A stretch of 64,000 nt of DNA, from NCBI GenBank assembly GCA_944388955.1, contig CALXKJ010000006.1:1-64000 (forward strand). The letters run 5' to 3'. Under the pieces are notes generated by a model. The model was not told the origin of the DNA and ran no database searches. It worked only from the letters and a program-made list of their open reading frames with translations. Positions 8,211 through 16,476 of the stretch are shown piece after piece. A program made the position numbers and the translations under genes. Numbering within the stretch: the stretch's first letter is position 1; each line of letters starts with the position of its first letter. This DNA comes from an uncultured Spirochaetaceae bacterium (lineage in GTDB: Bacteria; Spirochaetota; Spirochaetia; Sphaerochaetales; Sphaerochaetaceae).

Positions 8211-9228
8211 AGCTGTGCTTTTCGATTTTGACGGTACTGTCGCTGATTCATCCGAAGGTATCTTTCATACAGCTCTCTTCACTGTTGATAAACTCGGCAT
8301 AAAGAAGACTTATACAGATGAGGAACTCCGCCGTTTCGTCGGTCCACCATTGAGGCGTTGTTTTGTCGAGGCATTCAATCTTGATGAGTCGTTTCTGGAT
8401 GATGCAGTGAGAATATATAGAAAGGAGTATAGTCAGACAGGGATGCTTATGATGCACCTCTATCCTGGCTTGGAGAAGCTCCTTATAGAACTGAAGAAGC
8501 TTGGCATAAAGACTGGTATTGCTACATTCAAGACAGAGAGCCTTGTCAGGAAATGCCTTGCTAATTTAGGTATCCTCCACTATTTCTCTACCGTCCACGG
8601 CTCTGATGAGAAGGGGACTTTTTCCAAAGGTGATATCATAAACATGACGATTTCTGAACTCGGGGAGCAGCGTGAGGATATACTCATGGTTGGTGATACC
8701 GAGAACGACAGGAAGGGAGCCGCGGATGCAGAAGTGATGTTCCTTGGTGTCACTTATGGATTTGGCTTTGATGAGAATACAGAGGGCTTCGATACAGTTT
8801 CCTCTGTTCCGGATATACTTGATTACATTCTTAGGAGGAATATTATGATTGAACGCGTAGAGACAACAGCAGCACCTGCTGCTATCGGGCCATACAGCCA
8901 GGCTGTTAAAGCAAATGGCATGGTATTCGCTTCTGGACAGATTCCTATCGACCCTGCAACCGGTACGATAAAAGGTGAGAGCGCTGCAGAACAGGCGGAA
9001 CAGGTCTTCAGGAATATCAAGGCTGTGCTCAAGGCTGCCGGTACTGATATCACAAAAGTCGTGAAAGCAACAGTATTCCTTAAGAGCATGGATGATTTCG
9101 CTTCTGTTAATGAAGTCTATGCTAAAGCTTTCAGCGAGGCTCCTGTGCTTCCTGCCAGATCGGCTGTGGCTGTGAAGACGCTTCCGAAAGATGTTCAGGT
9201 TGAAGTTGAAGTCATAGCTCTAGCATAA
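8203..9228 (+). CDS. HAD hydrolase fused in frame to RidA
   Basis: A 341-aa two-domain protein. Residues 1-214 are a Gph-like HAD phosphatase: nucleophile motif FDFDGTVADS at 7-16, a helical cap, and VGDTENDRKGAADAE near 165. Residues 215-341 are a complete RidA (YjgF) enamine/imine deaminase of normal length, with IGPYSQAV and FASGQIPIDP near its start and LPKDVQVEVEVIA at its end. No stop codon separates them. An AGGAGGAA followed by ATG at 8845 lies exactly at the junction, so a free 127-aa RidA could also be made. RidA removes reactive 2-aminoacrylate arising from PLP enzymes. The gene closes the operon that starts at 4366. Confidence 0.85.
   Translation: MIKAVLFDFDGTVADSSEGIFHTALFTVDKLGIKKTYTDEELRRFVGPPLRRCFVEAFNLDESFLDDAVRIYRKEYSQTGMLMMHLYPGLEKLLIELKKLGIKTGIATFKTESLVRKCLANLGILHYFSTVHGSDEKGTFSKGDIINMTISELGEQREDILMVGDTENDRKGAADAEVMFLGVTYGFGFDENTEGFDTVSSVPDILDYILRRNIMIERVETTAAPAAIGPYSQAVKANGMVFASGQIPIDPATGTIKGESAAEQAEQVFRNIKAVLKAAGTDITKVVKATVFLKSMDDFASVNEVYAKAFSEAPVLPARSAVAVKTLPKDVQVEVEVIALA
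8833..8847 (+). promoter_or_regulatory. ridA: Internal Shine-Dalgarno and start codon for stand-alone RidA
   Basis: AGGAGGAA (8833-8840) sits 4-5 nt before an in-frame ATG at 8845, which would be residue 215 of the fusion. Translation from here gives a normal 127-aa RidA. A preserved consensus site inside a coding region is unexpected unless it is used, or until recently was. Confidence 0.6.
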
Positions 9229-9245
9229 ACTATGCTGTTTTCCCG

Positions 9246-9277
9246 AAGCTTCCAGCCTGAGTTCTGGAAGCTTTTTT
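9246..9277 (+). terminator. Intrinsic terminator after the HAD-RidA gene
   Basis: AAGCTTCCAG (9246-9255) and CTGGAAGCTT (9264-9273) form a perfect 10-bp stem with an 8-nt loop, followed by further T residues. It separates this operon from his. Confidence 0.92.
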
Positions 9278-9339
9278 GCATGCAAAATGCATGAATATCC
9301 TATTTTGTGAAAATATTACTGATGAAGCAGGATTTTCTG

Positions 9340-9368
9340 TTGACTTGCATTCCCTCTTCCTTTACCGT
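9340..9368 (+). promoter_or_regulatory. his operon promoter
   Basis: TTGACT (9340-9345), exactly 17 bp, TACCGT (9363-9368). The -35 matches consensus at five of six positions and the -10 at three. The ATG of the leader peptide begins 7 nt after the -10, so the transcript is predicted to start at, or within a base or two of, the leader start codon. Confidence 0.6.
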
Positions 9369-9374
9369 TTGAGC

Positions 9375-9422
9375 ATGGAAAGAGCAAAGAGACATCACCA
9401 CCATGCAGTTTTCAGATCATGA
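9375..9422 (+). CDS. hisL: Histidine operon leader peptide
   Basis: A 15-codon frame encoding MERAKRHHHHAVFRS and ending in TGA. Codons 7-10 (9393-9404) are four consecutive His codons, the hallmark of histidine attenuation peptides; the E. coli/Salmonella HisL has seven. It lies 30 nt upstream of an intrinsic terminator that is itself directly before hisG. There is no Shine-Dalgarno sequence; a -10 hexamer ends 6 nt before the ATG, so translation is probably leaderless. Ribosome stalling on the His codons under histidine starvation would free downstream RNA to disrupt the terminator. Too short for standard gene finders. Confidence 0.85.
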   Translation: MERAKRHHHHAVFRS

Positions 9423-9451
9423 AAGCCATGATGGGATTTTCTATAACTCAG

Positions 9452-9483
9452 GGATCTCCGTGGCGAGGTCCTTTTTTATTTTC
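9452..9483 (+). terminator. his attenuator (intrinsic terminator before hisG)
   Basis: GGATCTC (9452-9458) pairs with GAGGTCC (9465-9471), one G-U included, with loop CGTGGC and then TTTTTTATTTTC. It ends 12 nt before the hisG ATG. Upstream, AGATC (9414-9418, next to the leader stop codon) is complementary to GATCT in the 5' arm and could act as antiterminator. A second hairpin, ATCATG (9416-9421) with CATGAT (9427-9432), competes for the same bases. Confidence 0.8.
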
Positions 9484-9495
9484 TTAGGAGGCGTT

Positions 9496-10356
9496 ATGGA
9501 CGGAAGGATTATCGTAGCCATACAGAAGAGCGGGAGACTTTCAGAGAAGAGTCTTGAGATGATCAGGTCATGCGGTATTGATTTCTACGCAGACAGCAGG
9601 GCTCTGAAAGCCTCAGCTTCAGGATTCCCGCTGGATTTCCTCTTCGTGCGTGATGATGATATCCCAGGGTATGTATCAGATGGAGTTGCTGATATAGGCA
9701 TAGTTGGCAGAAACGAGCTGGATGAGTCGGGAATTGAGCTTGATGTGATACGGGATCTCGGCTTTGCATCATGCCGGCTCTCGATAGCTGCACCACCATC
9801 ATTCCCATATAGCAATCTTTCATCACTTGAAGGAAAGCGTATCGCGACGTCCTATCCGCGTATTCTTGAATCCATACTTTCCTCCAACGGCGTGAAAGCC
9901 ATACCGGTTGTAGTAGCTGGCTCTGTTGAGATTACAGTTGATGCTGGAATTGCAGACGCAATAGCTGATCTTGTGTCTACCGGAACGACGCTGAAGATGA
10001 ATGGCCTTGAGGAAAAGGAATGCATTTATCGCTCTTCCGCTGTTCTTGTTGCCCGTCCTGATATGGATAGCTGCAAGAAAGCGATTCTCAATAGTCTTCT
10101 TGAGCGTATGGATGCTGTCATGCTTGCCCGTCACAAGAAATATATTCTTTTCAATCTTCCGAAAAACAAGCTTCAGAAAGCTGCTGAGGTTATTGGCGGC
10201 ATGAAAAGCCCTACGGTGACGCCCCTGATGGATGACAATTGGATTTCTGTGCAATCTGCAGTTGATGAAAACCGATTCTGGGCAGTATTCGAGGAATTGA
10301 AGGCCCTTGGAGCGGAAGGAATACTCGTGATGAATATCGAGAAGATGACGGAGTGA
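9496..10356 (+). CDS. hisG: ATP phosphoribosyltransferase, long form
   Basis: Catalyses the first committed step of histidine synthesis, ATP plus PRPP to phosphoribosyl-ATP. The ATG at 9496 follows AGGAGG (9486-9491) and gives 286 aa beginning MDGRIIVAIQKSGRL; an open frame extends upstream but runs through the attenuator and is not credible. The PRPP-binding segment DLVSTGTTLKMNGL is near residue 160. Length indicates the hexameric long form with a C-terminal histidine-feedback domain, so no HisZ is needed, and none is present. First structural gene of the operon; the end overlaps the region of the hisD start. Confidence 0.96.
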   Translation: MDGRIIVAIQKSGRLSEKSLEMIRSCGIDFYADSRALKASASGFPLDFLFVRDDDIPGYVSDGVADIGIVGRNELDESGIELDVIRDLGFASCRLSIAAPPSFPYSNLSSLEGKRIATSYPRILESILSSNGVKAIPVVVAGSVEITVDAGIADAIADLVSTGTTLKMNGLEEKECIYRSSAVLVARPDMDSCKKAILNSLLERMDAVMLARHKKYILFNLPKNKLQKAAEVIGGMKSPTVTPLMDDNWISVQSAVDENRFWAVFEELKALGAEGILVMNIEKMTE

Positions 10357-10358
10357 TT

Positions 10359-11636
10359 ATGCTTGATTTCCTTGATTTTGATGAAAAGCTTCTCAGACGG
10401 CCCGCTGACAGCAATCCTGAACTCAGGAATACTGTCATGAATATTATTGATGATGTGAAAAAACGCGGGGATGAGGCTCTCTTTGATTATGCCGCTAGAT
10501 TTGATGGGAAGATTGAATCACTTTTCATCTCTCGTGATGAGATAGAGAAAGCAAGAGACGCAGTTCCTGACGATCTTAAGAAAGCTATTGACATGGCAAT
10601 GTGCAATATAAGGCGATTCCATGAGGCTGAAATGCCACAAGGTGAAACTGTAGAGACAGCAGAGGGCGTCGTGTGCTCACGCCGTATCGTCCCTATATCG
10701 CGATGCGGTTTGTATGTTCCGGGTGGAACAGCGCCTCTTGTATCCACAGTGCTTATGCTTGCAGTTCCCGCCTCCATTGCCGGATGCAGGGAAATCATGC
10801 TGGCAACACCGGCAAAGAATGGCAATGTAGATCCTGCCATTCTGTACGCGGCATCGGTTTCGGGTGTCACGAGTATCCTCGCAGTCGGAGGTGCTCATGC
10901 TATCGCGGCTATGGCTTATGGCACAGAAAGCGTCAAACGCTGTGATAAGATTTTCGGGCCCGGCAACAGCTTTGTCGCGGAAGCGAAGAAGATTGTCTCA
11001 GAAGACACCGCGATTGATATGGTTGCAGGTCCGTCGGAGGTCATGGTTGTCATAGACAGGACATCGAATCCTGTATATGCCGCTTCCGATCTCCTTTCAC
11101 AGGCTGAGCATGGCAGAGATAGCCAATCGATGCTTGTCATCAGGGCAGATGACAGAGCGGAAGCTGAAGCTATTTACGGCAAGGTCTATGAGGCAGTTAA
11201 TGCTGAGCTTGATCAGATAGGACGCCATGAGTTCATGCTGCCATCGCTCTCGCACTCATATGCTTTCCCTGTCTATAGTGATGAAGAAGCGTTGAATGTA
11301 GTGAACAGCTATGCGCCAGAGCATCTTATTATCAATACAGTAAACGCTGATGCGCTCTCTGAAGGTGTGGAGAATGCTGGCTCGGTCTTCATCGGTCCAT
11401 ATTCGCCTGAGTCCGCTGGGGACTACGCCTCAGGCACAAACCACACACTTCCAACTTCCGGCTGGGCTATATCTTCTTCCGGCGTCTCCGTTGATTCCTT
11501 CATAAAGAAGATAACAGTGCAGAAACTTACGAGAAAAGGCCTTGGGAATATAGCTGGAGCAATCCTTCGGCTCAGTGAGGCGGAAGGCTTACGAGCCCAT
11601 GGATATGCAGTGGAGGTCAGACTCAATGATAAATGA
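10359..11636 (+). CDS. hisD: Histidinol dehydrogenase
   Basis: Zinc- and NAD-dependent oxidation of L-histidinol to histidine, the last two steps of the pathway. About 425 aa, normal for the family. Characteristic segments are VPGGTAPLVSTVLM, HAIAAMAYGT, FGPGNSFVAEAKK and LSQAEHGRDSQ, the last containing zinc ligands. The ATG at 10359 is preferred because GGAG lies 5 nt upstream; a GTG at 10353 overlapping the hisG stop is the alternative. Its 3' end overlaps hisC by 11 bp. Confidence 0.96.
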   Translation: MLDFLDFDEKLLRRPADSNPELRNTVMNIIDDVKKRGDEALFDYAARFDGKIESLFISRDEIEKARDAVPDDLKKAIDMAMCNIRRFHEAEMPQGETVETAEGVVCSRRIVPISRCGLYVPGGTAPLVSTVLMLAVPASIAGCREIMLATPAKNGNVDPAILYAASVSGVTSILAVGGAHAIAAMAYGTESVKRCDKIFGPGNSFVAEAKKIVSEDTAIDMVAGPSEVMVVIDRTSNPVYAASDLLSQAEHGRDSQSMLVIRADDRAEAEAIYGKVYEAVNAELDQIGRHEFMLPSLSHSYAFPVYSDEEALNVVNSYAPEHLIINTVNADALSEGVENAGSVFIGPYSPESAGDYASGTNHTLPTSGWAISSSGVSVDSFIKKITVQKLTRKGLGNIAGAILRLSEAEGLRAHGYAVEVRLNDK

Positions 11637-12657
11637 GCTTCTCAACCCTTGGGTGCGTGACCTTGTTCCATATAGCACAGCACGTGATGAATTCTCCGGT
11701 GAAGCATCTGTCTATCTCGACGCAAATGAAAGCTGGTATGGGGACGGAGTCAACAGATACCCCGATCCGTTCTGCCGCGCTTTAAGACGGAAAATAGAGG
11801 AAAAGCTCTCAATTCCTTTTGATATGAGTGCGATAGGAAATGGCTCAGACGAAGTGATAGACCTTCTTATCAGGATGTTCTCAGCACCGGGGGACTCTAT
11901 CCTTATTTCCCGCCCGACATATGGCACATATTCAGTTTTCGCTAGGGCAAATGGCGTGAATGTTATCAATGTCCCGCTTCTGCCGACATTGGATTTGGAT
12001 GTTGATGGCATTCTCAGGACAATTGCTGAGAAGAGACCGAAAATCGTATTTGTATGTTCTCCTAACAATCCTACAGGGAAGGTATATCCGATAGAAGAAA
12101 TCAGGACGATTGCTGATAACAATCCTTTTATAACAGCTGTCGATGAAGCATATTCAGACTTCGCTGATGGCTTTGTATCGGCTATGACACTGATTGAATC
12201 CAATCCGCGCATCGCGGTACTCAAGACGTTCTCGAAAGCATATGGAAAAGCAGGTGCACGGCTTGGGCTTCTTGTTTCCCATCCTGATATCCAGAAGGCA
12301 TTCATGAAACTGAAAGCACCTTATAACGTTTCTCTGCTTAGTCAGCGCGAAGGCCTTGAAGCACTGTCTGATGAGGACTTTGATGCGCGTGTAAATGATA
12401 TAGTAAGGAGGCGTAACGAATTCTCAAAGTATCTCGGAACGCTTCCATATGTCATCAAAGTATATCCGTCGGAGGCTAATTTCATTCTTATCCGTGTCCC
12501 CGATGCGGTAGCTCTTTATGATTACCTTCTTTCTCTTGGAATCGTAGTACGCAACAGGTCTTCTGAGCCATTATTGGAGAACACGCTCCGTATAACCATA
12601 GGATCGGAAGATGAGATGAGAACTCTGAAGGAGGCACTCGATGCATATAAAGGATAA
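11626..12657 (+). CDS. hisC: Histidinol-phosphate aminotransferase
   Basis: PLP-dependent class I/II aminotransferase converting imidazole acetol phosphate to histidinol phosphate. The start at 11626 (MINELLNPWVRDL) has GGAGG 9 nt upstream and overlaps the end of hisD; the open frame begins earlier but without support. 343 aa. Visible motifs are DANESWYGD near the N-terminus, SPNNPTGK, DEAYSDF and the PLP-lysine segment TFSKAYGKAGARLG. Fourth gene of the leader-controlled operon. Confidence 0.95.
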   Translation: MINELLNPWVRDLVPYSTARDEFSGEASVYLDANESWYGDGVNRYPDPFCRALRRKIEEKLSIPFDMSAIGNGSDEVIDLLIRMFSAPGDSILISRPTYGTYSVFARANGVNVINVPLLPTLDLDVDGILRTIAEKRPKIVFVCSPNNPTGKVYPIEEIRTIADNNPFITAVDEAYSDFADGFVSAMTLIESNPRIAVLKTFSKAYGKAGARLGLLVSHPDIQKAFMKLKAPYNVSLLSQREGLEALSDEDFDARVNDIVRRRNEFSKYLGTLPYVIKVYPSEANFILIRVPDAVALYDYLLSLGIVVRNRSSEPLLENTLRITIGSEDEMRTLKEALDAYKG

Positions 12658-13774
12658 GAAGAAAGTCCTTTTCATAGACAGGGATGGTGTGATTGTCAAA
12701 GAACAGCAGGTGGATTCATATGAGAAAATCGAATACATCCCGCATGTCTTTGAAGCACTTCGTACCATATCCGATAAAGAAGATTATCTATTTGTGATGG
12801 TGTCGAACCAGGATGGTGTCGGTACTCCATCATTCCCATATGAAAGCTACATAGGGCCGATGGAGAGAATTCTTGAGACTCTTCGCGGCGAGCGCATCGT
12901 GTTTGATGATATCAATGTGGATTTCTCAATGCCTGAGGATGACGCGCCAACAAGAAAACCAAAGACGGCGATGATTGATCGCTATAGAAGTGATGAATAT
13001 GATATGGCAGCATCTTTCATGGTCGGAGATAGGCTTACCGATATGCTCCTGGCAAAGAATATGGGATGCCGAGGATTCCTTCTTGATAAGTCCCTGGACA
13101 TCCCTGATGAGTTAAAAAACACAGTAGCGCTTCAGACTGACAGCTGGCTTGATATCTCAGCTTACCTTGCTGGTGATGAGAGCCTCAGGATAAGAAAGGC
13201 GGTAGTAAGGAGGAAGACAAGGGAAACTGATATAGAGGTTTTACTGGCGCTTGATGGCACAGGCAGTGGTATGTACACCACAGGCATAGGATTCCTCGAT
13301 CATATGCTCAGCCAGATTATCCGCCATTCGCGTTTTGACATCGAAGGTCGCACGATAGGTGATCTTGAGGTGGATGAGCATCATACCACGGAAGATACAG
13401 CAATCGCGCTTGGCGAGGCTGTACTTGAAGCGCTCGGGGACAAGAGAGGCATAGAAAGGTATGGAAGCGAGGCTGTGATGATGGATGATACAATCGCTTT
13501 CGCGTCGATAGATTTCTCAGGCCGTCCTGATTTCATTTTCGATGCGTCCTTCACCATGGAAAGAATCGGGACATTCCCCTCGGAGCTGATACGCCATTTC
13601 TTCCGCTCGTTCAGTGCGGCAGCAAAGTGCAATCTATATCTTTCAGCAAGAGAGGGTGGAGACAGCCATCATACCGCGGAAGCGCTATTCAAGGCTTTTG
13701 CCCGCGCTATGCGGAAAGCTGTGAAGAGAATTCCGGGAGACAGTGCTCTTCCAAGTACAAAGGGGCTTCTATGA
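12641..13774 (+). CDS. hisB: Bifunctional histidinol-phosphatase / imidazoleglycerol-phosphate dehydratase
   Basis: 377 aa, two enzymes in one chain. Residues 1 to about 170 are a HAD phosphatase (FIDRDGVIV at 10-18, VSNQDGVG, SFMVGDRLTDM) that makes histidinol. Residues about 185-377 are the dehydratase, with metal-binding HHTTEDTAIALGEA and SHHTAEALFKAFARA. This fusion is typical of gammaproteobacterial and Bacteroidota his operons; many other bacteria use separate proteins. It overlaps hisC by 17 bp and hisH by 4 bp. Confidence 0.96.
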   Translation: MHIKDKKKVLFIDRDGVIVKEQQVDSYEKIEYIPHVFEALRTISDKEDYLFVMVSNQDGVGTPSFPYESYIGPMERILETLRGERIVFDDINVDFSMPEDDAPTRKPKTAMIDRYRSDEYDMAASFMVGDRLTDMLLAKNMGCRGFLLDKSLDIPDELKNTVALQTDSWLDISAYLAGDESLRIRKAVVRRKTRETDIEVLLALDGTGSGMYTTGIGFLDHMLSQIIRHSRFDIEGRTIGDLEVDEHHTTEDTAIALGEAVLEALGDKRGIERYGSEAVMMDDTIAFASIDFSGRPDFIFDASFTMERIGTFPSELIRHFFRSFSAAAKCNLYLSAREGGDSHHTAEALFKAFARAMRKAVKRIPGDSALPSTKGLL

Positions 13775-14364
13775 TAGCAGTCATCCGTTATAATGCGGGG
13801 AATATAAGGTCAGTGCTCAATGCTCTCAGCCGGCTTGGTTATGAGGGGGTGCTTACAGATGATCGAGATACAATACTCTCTGCCTCCCGTGTGATCTTTC
13901 CCGGTGTCGGCGAGGCGTCGTCTGCGATGAGCTATCTCAGAGAGCATGGACTGGATAATGTGATAAAGTCGATAGAAGCGCCATTTCTCGGTATATGCCT
14001 TGGTATGCAGCTTATGTGCTCATCATCCGACGAGGGAAATACCGAGTGCCTCGGGATTTTCCCCGATCGCGTAAAGCTCTTCCCCTCGGGCCGGGGCTAT
14101 AAGATTCCGCATATGGGCTGGAATACAATTGAGAAGAAGCCCTGTGATTTCTTCGCCGGGAATCGTGAAGAGGAATATATGTATTTTGTTCACTCATATT
14201 ATGTACCATATTCGGAATATTCTATTGCAACAACGATGTATGATGATATCTGCTTCACTTCTGCTATGCAAAAAGACAACTTCATCGGTATGCAATTCCA
14301 TCCCGAGAAAAGCGGAGAATCCGGAGCGAAGCTTCTTAAAGGATTTCTGGAGGGTGCCTCATGA
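13771..14364 (+). CDS. hisH: Imidazole glycerol phosphate synthase, glutaminase subunit
   Basis: Class I glutamine amidotransferase that supplies ammonia to HisF. The start is ATG 13771 (MIAVIRYNAGN), overlapping the hisB stop; the open frame to the left is part of hisB in another phase. 197 aa. The triad is visible: nucleophile Cys in FLGICLGMQLM and His/Glu in MQFHPEKSG. The stop overlaps the hisA start by 4 bp. Confidence 0.95.
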   Translation: MIAVIRYNAGNIRSVLNALSRLGYEGVLTDDRDTILSASRVIFPGVGEASSAMSYLREHGLDNVIKSIEAPFLGICLGMQLMCSSSDEGNTECLGIFPDRVKLFPSGRGYKIPHMGWNTIEKKPCDFFAGNREEEYMYFVHSYYVPYSEYSIATTMYDDICFTSAMQKDNFIGMQFHPEKSGESGAKLLKGFLEGAS

Positions 14365-15089
14365 TTGTCATACCCGCAATAGATATCATAGATGGCTCTG
14401 TTGTCAGGCTCACTGCAGGTGATTATTCACGGGTTTACGATTACAGTATTACGCCTGTTGAGGCTGCAAAACGTTTTGAAGATGGTGGGCTTGAGCATCT
14501 TCATGTTGTTGATCTTGATGGGGCTGAAGGTAAGGGCAGGCGGAATCTTAAGACGCTCGAGAAGATTGCAGCAGCTGTATCGATGAAGATTGATTTCGGA
14601 GGTGGTGTACGTAGCGCTGATGACGCCGCGGCTGCATTTTCTTCCGGTGCCTATGCTGTGAATATAGGCTCAATGGCAGTGAAGAATCCTGAGGAGACCA
14701 GAAAGCTTGGAGAGAAGTATCCTGGGCGGATCATCATCTCAGCAGATGTGAGAGGCGACTCAGTTGCTATCTCCGGCTGGAAAGAAGACAGCGGACTCTG
14801 CGTTATTGATTTCCTTTCGCGTTGCATTTCTGATGGCATCGCTTTCGCAGCTGTCACTGATATCTCTCGTGATGGAATGATGAGCGGTCCGTCGTCCGGT
14901 CTTTATAGAAAGCTCATTGATAAGCTTCCTTCGCTTAAGCTTATCGCGTCAGGCGGGGTTCGGGATAAAGCTGATCTTCTCAATCTTTCTGAGCTTGGTG
15001 TATATGGCGCCATAGTCGGAAAGGCATACTATGAAGGTTTCCTGACGATAAAGGAAATGAAGGAGGCTGAATGCTCGCGCGTAGGATAA
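14361..15089 (+). CDS. hisA: Phosphoribosylformimino-5-aminoimidazole carboxamide ribotide isomerase
   Basis: A (beta/alpha)8 isomerase of 242 aa, the fourth step of the pathway. [14 protein letters not shown] at the N-terminus contains the catalytic Asp, and [10 protein letters not shown] plus ASGGVRD phosphate-binding segments are present. It overlaps hisH by 4 bp and the hisF start by 19 bp, which suggests translational coupling. Confidence 0.95.
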   Translation: MIVIPAIDIIDGSVVRLTAGDYSRVYDYSITPVEAAKRFEDGGLEHLHVVDLDGAEGKGRRNLKTLEKIAAAVSMKIDFGGGVRSADDAAAAFSSGAYAVNIGSMAVKNPEETRKLGEKYPGRIIISADVRGDSVAISGWKEDSGLCVIDFLSRCISDGIAFAAVTDISRDGMMSGPSSGLYRKLIDKLPSLKLIASGGVRDKADLLNLSELGVYGAIVGKAYYEGFLTIKEMKEAECSRVG

Positions 15090-15832
15090 TCCCATGCCTG
15101 GATGTGAAGGATGGACGTACTGTGAAAGGGGTGAATTTCGTAGCCCTCAGGGATGCAGGTTCTGCGGTGGAGCTTGCAGAAGCATATTCAGCAGCAGGTG
15201 CTGATGAGCTTGTCTTCCTCGATATAACAGCAACAAATGAGCGGAGAAAGACAATAACGGATCTTGTACGCGAGAGCGCGAGACGGATATCTATACCGTT
15301 TACGGTTGGAGGCGGTATCAGGAATGAAAGTGACGCCGCAGCTATTTTGGATGCTGGTGCTGATAAAGTCTCCGTGAATTCAGCGGCTATAAGAGAGCCT
15401 GATCTGATTTCGCATCTTGCTGGGCGCTTCGGCTCGCAATGTGTTGTCCTTGCCCTTGATGCGAGAATGAATAAGAACCTTCCTTCTGGCTATGAAGCTG
15501 TGGTCGATGGTGGAAGAACTCCGACGGGGCTTGATGCACTTGAGTGGGCAAAAAGAGCCGAAAGTCTTGGAGCTGGGGAGATTCTTCTTACATCGATGGA
15601 TAAAGATGGTACGAAAGACGGCTTTGAGTTATCGCTGACAAAGCTTATAAGCACATCGTGCGGCATTCCTGTAATCGCATCAGGAGGTGCTGGAAGTAAA
15701 GAGGATTTTCTTGATGTCTTTGAGGAAGGAAAGGCTGATGCTGCATTAGCAGCTTCTGTCTTCCATTTCCATGAGATAGAGATACAGGAACTGAAGACGT
15801 TCCTTCGTGCAAACGGTATTGCCGTGAGATAG
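15071..15832 (+). CDS. hisF: Imidazole glycerol phosphate synthase, cyclase subunit
   Basis: 253-aa (beta/alpha)8 cyclase partner of HisH that makes imidazole glycerol phosphate and [22 protein letters not shown] at the N-terminus carries the catalytic Asp, and [14 protein letters not shown] near the middle carries the second. It overlaps the end of hisA. The hisF ATG has AAGGAGGC about 8 nt upstream inside hisA. Confidence 0.96.
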   Translation: MLARRIIPCLDVKDGRTVKGVNFVALRDAGSAVELAEAYSAAGADELVFLDITATNERRKTITDLVRESARRISIPFTVGGGIRNESDAAAILDAGADKVSVNSAAIREPDLISHLAGRFGSQCVVLALDARMNKNLPSGYEAVVDGGRTPTGLDALEWAKRAESLGAGEILLTSMDKDGTKDGFELSLTKLISTSCGIPVIASGGAGSKEDFLDVFEEGKADAALAASVFHFHEIEIQELKTFLRANGIAVR

Positions 15833-15841
15833 GAGGTGTGT

Positions 15842-16450
15842 ATGGAAATTGATTTCAGAAAAGGCAATGGGCTCGTTCCTGCAATAGTGCAGGATGCTAT
15901 TACAGGCAAAGTGCTGATGCTTGGCTACATGAATGAGGAAGCATATAGAATCACAAAGGAGAAGAGGCTTGTCACTTTCTTCTCTCGCTCGAGGAATGTT
16001 CTCTGGACAAAAGGTGAGACAAGCGGCAATTATCTCAAGCTCCGCGATATGCTTATCGATTGCGATAAAGATACGATTCTTGTGAAGGCGATTCCGTCAG
16101 GTCCTGTATGCCATACAGGTGCTGATACATGCTTCGGAGAGAATAACAGACCTCAGGATGCGGAAGGCGATTCATTCCTTTTCTACCTTCAGGGTGTGAT
16201 TGAGGACCGCAAAGCACATCCGCAGGAAGGCTCGTACACAAATAAGCTTTTCTCACGCGGTATCAACAGAATTGCGCAGAAAGTCGGGGAAGAGGCAACA
16301 GAGCTTATCATAGAGGCCAAGGATGATAACAAGGAGCTCTTTCTGGGAGAGGCTGCCGACCTCATGTATCACTATCTAGTGCTTCTTGTTCAGAAAGGCT
16401 ATAGCCTCAGTGAAGTGATTGATGTGCTGAAATCCAGGCATAAAAGATAA
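15842..16450 (+). CDS. hisIE: Bifunctional phosphoribosyl-AMP cyclohydrolase / phosphoribosyl-ATP pyrophosphatase
   Basis: 202 aa, catalysing steps two and three of the pathway. ATG 15842 follows AGGAGG (15831-15836); an upstream GTG at 15836 would overlap that site and is unlikely. Residues 1 to about 105 are HisI, with [16 protein letters not shown] and the zinc-binding CHTGADTC. Residues about 110-202 are the all-alpha HisE pyrophosphatase ([15 protein letters not shown]). Last gene of the operon; a hairpin follows at once. Confidence 0.96.
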   Translation: MEIDFRKGNGLVPAIVQDAITGKVLMLGYMNEEAYRITKEKRLVTFFSRSRNVLWTKGETSGNYLKLRDMLIDCDKDTILVKAIPSGPVCHTGADTCFGENNRPQDAEGDSFLFYLQGVIEDRKAHPQEGSYTNKLFSRGINRIAQKVGEEATELIIEAKDDNKELFLGEAADLMYHYLVLLVQKGYSLSEVIDVLKSRHKR

Positions 16451-16470
16451 GCCGCACCTTTCGATGCGGC
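16451..16470. terminator. Bidirectional hairpin between hisIE and the MATE gene
   Basis: GCCGCA (16451-16456) and TGCGGC (16465-16470), loop CCTTTCGA. The minus strand runs on into TTATCTTTT, the plus strand into CCTCTTTC. It lies directly between the two convergent stop codons. Confidence 0.7.
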
Positions 16471-16476
16471 CCTCTT

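Noticed and set aside
9403-9495. 31-residue N-terminal extension of HisG
   Set aside because: The extension would be translated through the attenuator hairpin, begins inside the leader peptide region and has no ribosome-binding site. The ATG at 9496 has AGGAGG and gives the family-typical N-terminus.
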